In this document: in pieces, positions 60,411-64,000 of the stretch | How the letters are laid out: the number at the start of each line of letters is the position of its first letter | Position numbering within the stretch: position 1 is the stretch's first letter | Source: Cylindrobasidium torrendii FP15055 ss-10 | Lineage: Eukaryota > Basidiomycota > Agaricomycetes > Agaricales > Physalacriaceae | NCBI GenBank assembly: GCA_000934385.1 | Contig: KN880446.1 | Span: 1 to 64,000, forward strand | Reading direction: 5' to 3' | Length of the DNA stretch: 64,000 bases | Made by a program: the position numbers and the translations under genes | The notes under the pieces: generated by a model | Seen by the model: the letters and a program-made list of their open reading frames with translations, nothing else | Databases searched by the model: none | Told to the model about the DNA's origin: nothing

Positions 60411-60462
60411 GATGTATACGGAGTTGATTGAATTGTAGCTAGTCTACTATGCTCTTGTTGCA

Positions 60463-61087
60463 CTACCCGAAGTTACGCATTTTGGCCATGCTCTCCAGCA
60501 TTGATATCCGTGCGCGTAGTCGAAGCCCAACGAGCTGGTGAGCACGGGCAGTGCGCCGTTGCACGACTTCCCGGATGCGAGCTCGCTGCATGTCGAGCTC
60601 GATGTTTCGAAGTTCGAGAGAAGCCGCATTGGCTTGGTTGCGGACGGTCATCTCGGCATCATAAGCGTGCTTGAGGAGGGCATTATGGGCGAGGTACCAT
60701 TCGGCATCACGGTGTTCCACAAGCACAGAGAGATGTGGGGAGGTGGTGGGTTGAAAGACAATATCAAAGTCAATCTGGTGAAGAAGGTGAGGACATTATG
60801 CTTGCGTGTTGCAGGTGACGCACCAATGAACGATCCTCGAGCGCAACATTTTCTTCGGTTTCCGCGATGAATGTCAACACCTTTTCAAAATCCGCATCAT
60901 GCTTGTCGACCAATCCGCGGCTGGGAGGACTTGGGCTCGGGGACAATGGATGCGCCGTCACCTTTGGCTTTAGAGGTGTTGATGTCGGCGAGCTTGAATG
61001 AAGCTAGTATTGAGTGGCGAGCTGCAGGCCGTGTAAGTGACAACACACCTTGAAGTCATGACGGTCAAGAGGAAAGGATCGGGACAT
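60463..61087 (-). CDS. Small helical protein, unidentified
   Basis: Three exons (61049-61087, 60824-61003, 60463-60774) give 176 residues in phase. It starts M-S-R-S-F-P-L-D-R-H-D-F-K, followed by a Ser/Pro/Thr-rich stretch. From residue 40 it is helical: D-F-E-K-V-L-T-F-I-A-E-T-E-E-N and then a long Ala/Arg/Glu-rich helix ending M-L-E-S-M-A-K-M. The layout suggests a small subunit of a coiled-coil complex, but I recognise no family. It ends only 52 bp past the stop of the transposon-like gene on the other strand. Confidence 0.6.
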
Positions 61088-61466
61088 TGTTGCCAGTCGG
61101 GAGGCAGCAGCTCAGCCCATGCCAGAAAGTTCGACCTCACCCGCACATTGCGGATGATGAGCGTTTGAGCCCAGGGACCCCGAGCTCATTTTGGGCCATG
61201 ATCGAGCTCATTCGGACAGTCGCGCCGGATGCGATATTGACGCCAGCGGTGAGTGATCAACTAAGTCCTCCGCATTTCTGGTGGTGTATAAAGCCGGGCC
61301 CTCGTTTTTGCCCAATCCTTGCCTGCTCGCACCCATCAGTCCTTTCTGCCCCGCACTGTGCGCTTGATTTCTTACGTCTTCTCCTTGCCTCGCTGATCCT
61401 TTAAAAACAGTAGGAACCGACTCGATAACCACACTCACTTCTCACCGTCCCACTCTTTTTTGCAAA
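61088..61466. promoter_or_regulatory. Divergent intergenic region
   Basis: These 379 bp separate two divergent starts. A CT-rich block just before the expansin-like ATG (about 61380-61460) is typical of well-expressed fungal genes. No other feature is seen. Confidence 0.4.
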
Positions 61467-62573
61467 ATGATCGCCCCCCTCATCTCTGTCGCACTCCTCG
61501 CAGCCTCGTCTGCACAAGCTCTCAGCGTCCCCCGTCACCATCAACTCGGCCGTCGCCAGGATGATCTCGCCCTCAAGACCTACGTTCAAGGCCTGCTCGA
61601 GCCCTACTCTGCGTACAGTGAGCGCTACAACTCGTATGGTTGCACCAGCCAGAAGTCCAACACGGACTTCTTCGACCAATGCTGCAAGCCCCGTGCTGTG
61701 CGTTCGATTATTCCACACAATCCAATATCTCACATTCATATAGCCTACGGACACGTCTAACTTGGACAGCTGCGCGTCCACCGCCGCGTCGCTCGCCGCC
61801 GCCGCGACCGAGGTTGCCAGCTCGACCTCGGACTTTGTAGCTCCCACATCAGACTTCGTGCCCACATCATCCGAGTTCTCTGATGCTGAGCGTACTCAAC
61901 CCGCATCGTCTTCCGACTACGTGCCGCAGACATCTTCCAGCGCCGCATACACTCCGGAGCCCTCCTCGGAGGCCCAATATACTCCCGAATCGTCTTCGGA
62001 TGCTGGATACACGCCAGCGCCCACTACATATGAGGCACCCACCACCACCTCAGAGGCTGCCCCAGCTACCACCTCTGCTTCCAGTGGATCAACATCTGGC
62101 GAAGGCTACAGTGGAACGTGGGTTTGGATTATAATCTTTTGTTTCATCCCCCAATTGACTTCAAACCAGTGCTACTTACTACTACCAGAACGGTGCAGCA
62201 GGTGCCTGCGGCGAGTACAAGTCCGACTCTGACTTCATCGTTGCCATCCGTGCGTCCCCTCTATTTGGTGTATTCATGTTTGCTCATAAGTTACTCTTGG
62301 CAGCCATCTTACTCTGGGGTGACTACAACTCGCGGTCGTCCATGTGTGGAAAGACTGTCACCATGTGCAACGCGAAGACCAACAACGTATGTTGTTTGTA
62401 CTTCCCATCCAAATTCAATACACTAACGTCGTTGACAGTGCGTTGATGCGGTTGTTGCTGACCTTTGCCCCACCTGCGTTGGCGACTACTCCATTGATCT
62501 GTCTGATGGTCTCTTCAAGGCCCTCGCTGCAGGCGCTGACGGCGTTTTCGACACCAAATACTACATCCACTAA
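61467..62573 (+). CDS. Secreted expansin-like (double-psi beta-barrel) protein
   Basis: Five exons begin at 61467-61697, 61744-62117 and 62170, with two more up to the TAA at 62571-62573. The signal peptide is M-I-A-P-L-I-S-V-A-L-L-A-A-S-S. A short Cys-bearing N-terminal part (F-F-D-Q-C-C-K-P) is followed by about 100 residues of Ser/Thr/Pro/Ala with S-S-D-Y-V-P and S-S-S-E type repeats. The C-terminal domain is the barrel seen in expansins, barwin and RlpA: Y-Y-Y-Q-N-G-A-A-G-A-C-G, then C-G-K-T-V-T-M-C, then V-A-D-L-C-P-T-C. The last part contains D-Y-S-I-D-L-S, with an aspartate at the position typical for the fold. No carbohydrate-binding module is present. It probably loosens or binds wall polymers; hydrolase activity is not implied. 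Confidence 0.9.
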
Positions 62574-63520
62574 AGGATTTCTATCTCGCAGAACTGGTCA
62601 TGGCTCGTCGCATACACTTGGAGACGACCGTAAGGGGATTGTAAATAATACCTTACTGAGTGTTGTGGGTCCGCGTGCGGCACCTCCCCACTCCTGGGCG
62701 TTGTCTTCGCCTTTTTCTCCTTTTTTAACGAGTCTCGATTAGATGTTCTGTGTTCACGACTGATGGGTTATATGTCAGTATTTAAAATTTGGGTACTTGG
62801 ACATACTACGGACTTTACTGGCATAATACCTACCTGCTTGTTGTTTCCTTGGTTTACTTTGGCGATGGTATCTACATGCTTTCTTGATGGAGGCTACCCT
62901 CAATTTCATTGTCATGAAAGTTGAACGTTGAACGTTTGAACACCAAATAGGAGTGATGAACAAGTCTTCGTCGCTCGAATAGATTCCCTCTGTCAAATGA
63001 AAATTAGACTTCATTTTGTTGAACTCGTGTGCCTGGTTGCCATGGCGCATCATGTTTGCTGGGCGTCTGCCGCGCCTCCGCAAGCAACACGACCCCGCAC
63101 ACAAAAAAGCGGCATGGCCTGGCCGGCGAAGGACAACCAAATTCTCCGACAGCCATCTTGAATGATGGTTGGAACTCGGTGGGGATGCTTGCCAGAGCTG
63201 AGGCGCTTTGGCTGACCGAAGTATCGCACATTCTACTATTCGTAGGTCAAAAATGGCAGTAGTATTTGAGCCAGCCACCAGGACAATGCATAAGCGTAAC
63301 AACAATCTATGGGTACATAACCGGTCCACGCAATGGACATGCACTGCCGAGGCGGGCGCGCCCCGTAAGGAAGCACACACACAAATATTACCTGTCCGTC
63401 GTCGAAATGTAGAGAGTAACGCAAGCCCAGATGAAGCGAGAAGATGTATGGGTATCGAGATTAGTAAATACGGCGCACAAGTGTTACACCCAATTTAAAA
63501 CCAAGCGTATGGTCAAGCGT
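62574..63520. other. Convergent gap between expansin-like genes
   Basis: The 947 bp between the stops of the two convergent expansin-like genes. One minus-strand frame of 201 codons crosses it (62775-63380), but its composition is unlike the neighbours and no motif is seen. Probably 3' UTRs and spacer. Confidence 0.45.
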
Positions 63521-64000
63521 TTAGTGGAGGTAGTAGGTTGCTGCAGTAATGATTAGCACGACGAATGCAGAATACGAAAAGTCAACTCACTCTGGAAGAC
63601 GCCGTCCGCACCAGCAGCAAGCGCGTTGTACAGACCCTGGGAAAGATCGATAGAGTAGTCTCCAACGCAAGTGGGGCACAGGTCGGCAACAGTCGCATCA
63701 ATGCACTGGAAATCGTTCATCAGCGGAGAAACTACTATATCGAGAGACAACATACCGAACCGGTCTTGTCGTTGCACATGGTGACAGTCTTTCCACAGTT
63801 GTCGGAGCGGGAGTTCTGGTCACCCCAGAGAGCATAGGGGATGGCAACGATGAAGGCATCGTCGGAGTTGACGTTACCGCAAGCGCCGGCGACGCCGTTC
63901 TGGAAGAAGTATGTCGCACTGTACCAGTGATTAATCAACAATTTGAAAGGGGATCGAAAAATCGACATACGTTCCCGAGTAGCCAGTGCCTTGGCCTCCG
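63521..64000 (-). CDS. Second expansin-like protein, 5' part beyond window
   Basis: The gene enters at the right edge and ends at a TAA at 63521-63523. The barrel domain is complete: Y-F-F-Q-N-G-V-A-G-A-C-G, F-I-V-A-I-P-Y-A-L-W-G-D, C-G-K-T-V-T-M-C and D-L-C-P-T-C-V-G-D-Y-S-I-D. Its last exon needs a GTGAGT donor after V-F-Q, giving an end T-T-Y-Y-L-H that matches T-K-Y-Y-I-H of the gene at 61467-62573. Intron positions in the barrel also match. The signal peptide and Ser/Thr linker are outside the window. Together the two form an inverted convergent pair. Confidence 0.88.

Noticed and set aside
62775..63380. A 201-codon minus-strand frame between the expansin-like genes
   Set aside because: No motif, signal or splice support, and composition unlike neighbouring genes.

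Overview
The window is nuclear DNA of a filamentous basidiomycete, most likely an Agaricomycete. Genes lie on both strands at about one per 1.4 kb. Coding regions are cut by many introns of 45-60 bp with GT(G/A)NG donors. The protein families present (DUF7918, CFEM surface proteins, expansin-like secreted proteins, a large multicopy Agaricomycete gene family) fit that assignment. I rebuilt genes by splicing exons by eye. Wherever I list every exon I checked that the reading phase is continuous.

Layout. 1-16 kb holds housekeeping genes: the end of an unknown gene, copper chaperone ATX1, a methionine/LAT-type permease divergent from SDH3, a tandem pair of TRM1 tRNA methyltransferase genes, a SNF2-RING ATPase, UTP23 and EMC7. 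16-23 kb holds a DUF7918 protein, HUS1 and a dynamin-family GTPase. 23-28 kb is a run of surface or secreted genes on the minus strand: a six-Cys CFEM-like protein, a single-pass membrane protein with a glycine-rich stalk, and a double-CFEM protein with a GPI-type tail. 28-42 kb returns to housekeeping genes: DPM2, TRS120, an RRM protein, an NSRP1-like protein, exosome MTR3, a coiled-coil protein and a DUF4211 protein. 43-44 kb carries a secreted protein made of four Cys-bearing repeats that I do not recognise. 45-53 kb carries TAF13 with a long prion-like extension, an F-box protein, PAB1 and a SCAMP. 54-61 kb has three genes of unknown function, one of which is an intact 12-exon member of a multicopy, transposon-like family. 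61-64 kb holds two convergent expansin-like (double-psi beta-barrel) genes; the second runs off the window.

Many genes are divergent pairs with start codons only 43-180 bp apart, so bidirectional promoters are common. RNA biology is strongly represented: TRM1 x2, UTP23, MTR3, the RRM protein, the NSRP1-like protein and PAB1. I found no rRNA gene, tRNA gene, CRISPR array or convincing insertion element. The best leads for something undescribed are the four-repeat secreted protein, the CFEM cluster with a shared intron position, the split TRM1 pair and the intact transposon-like gene.
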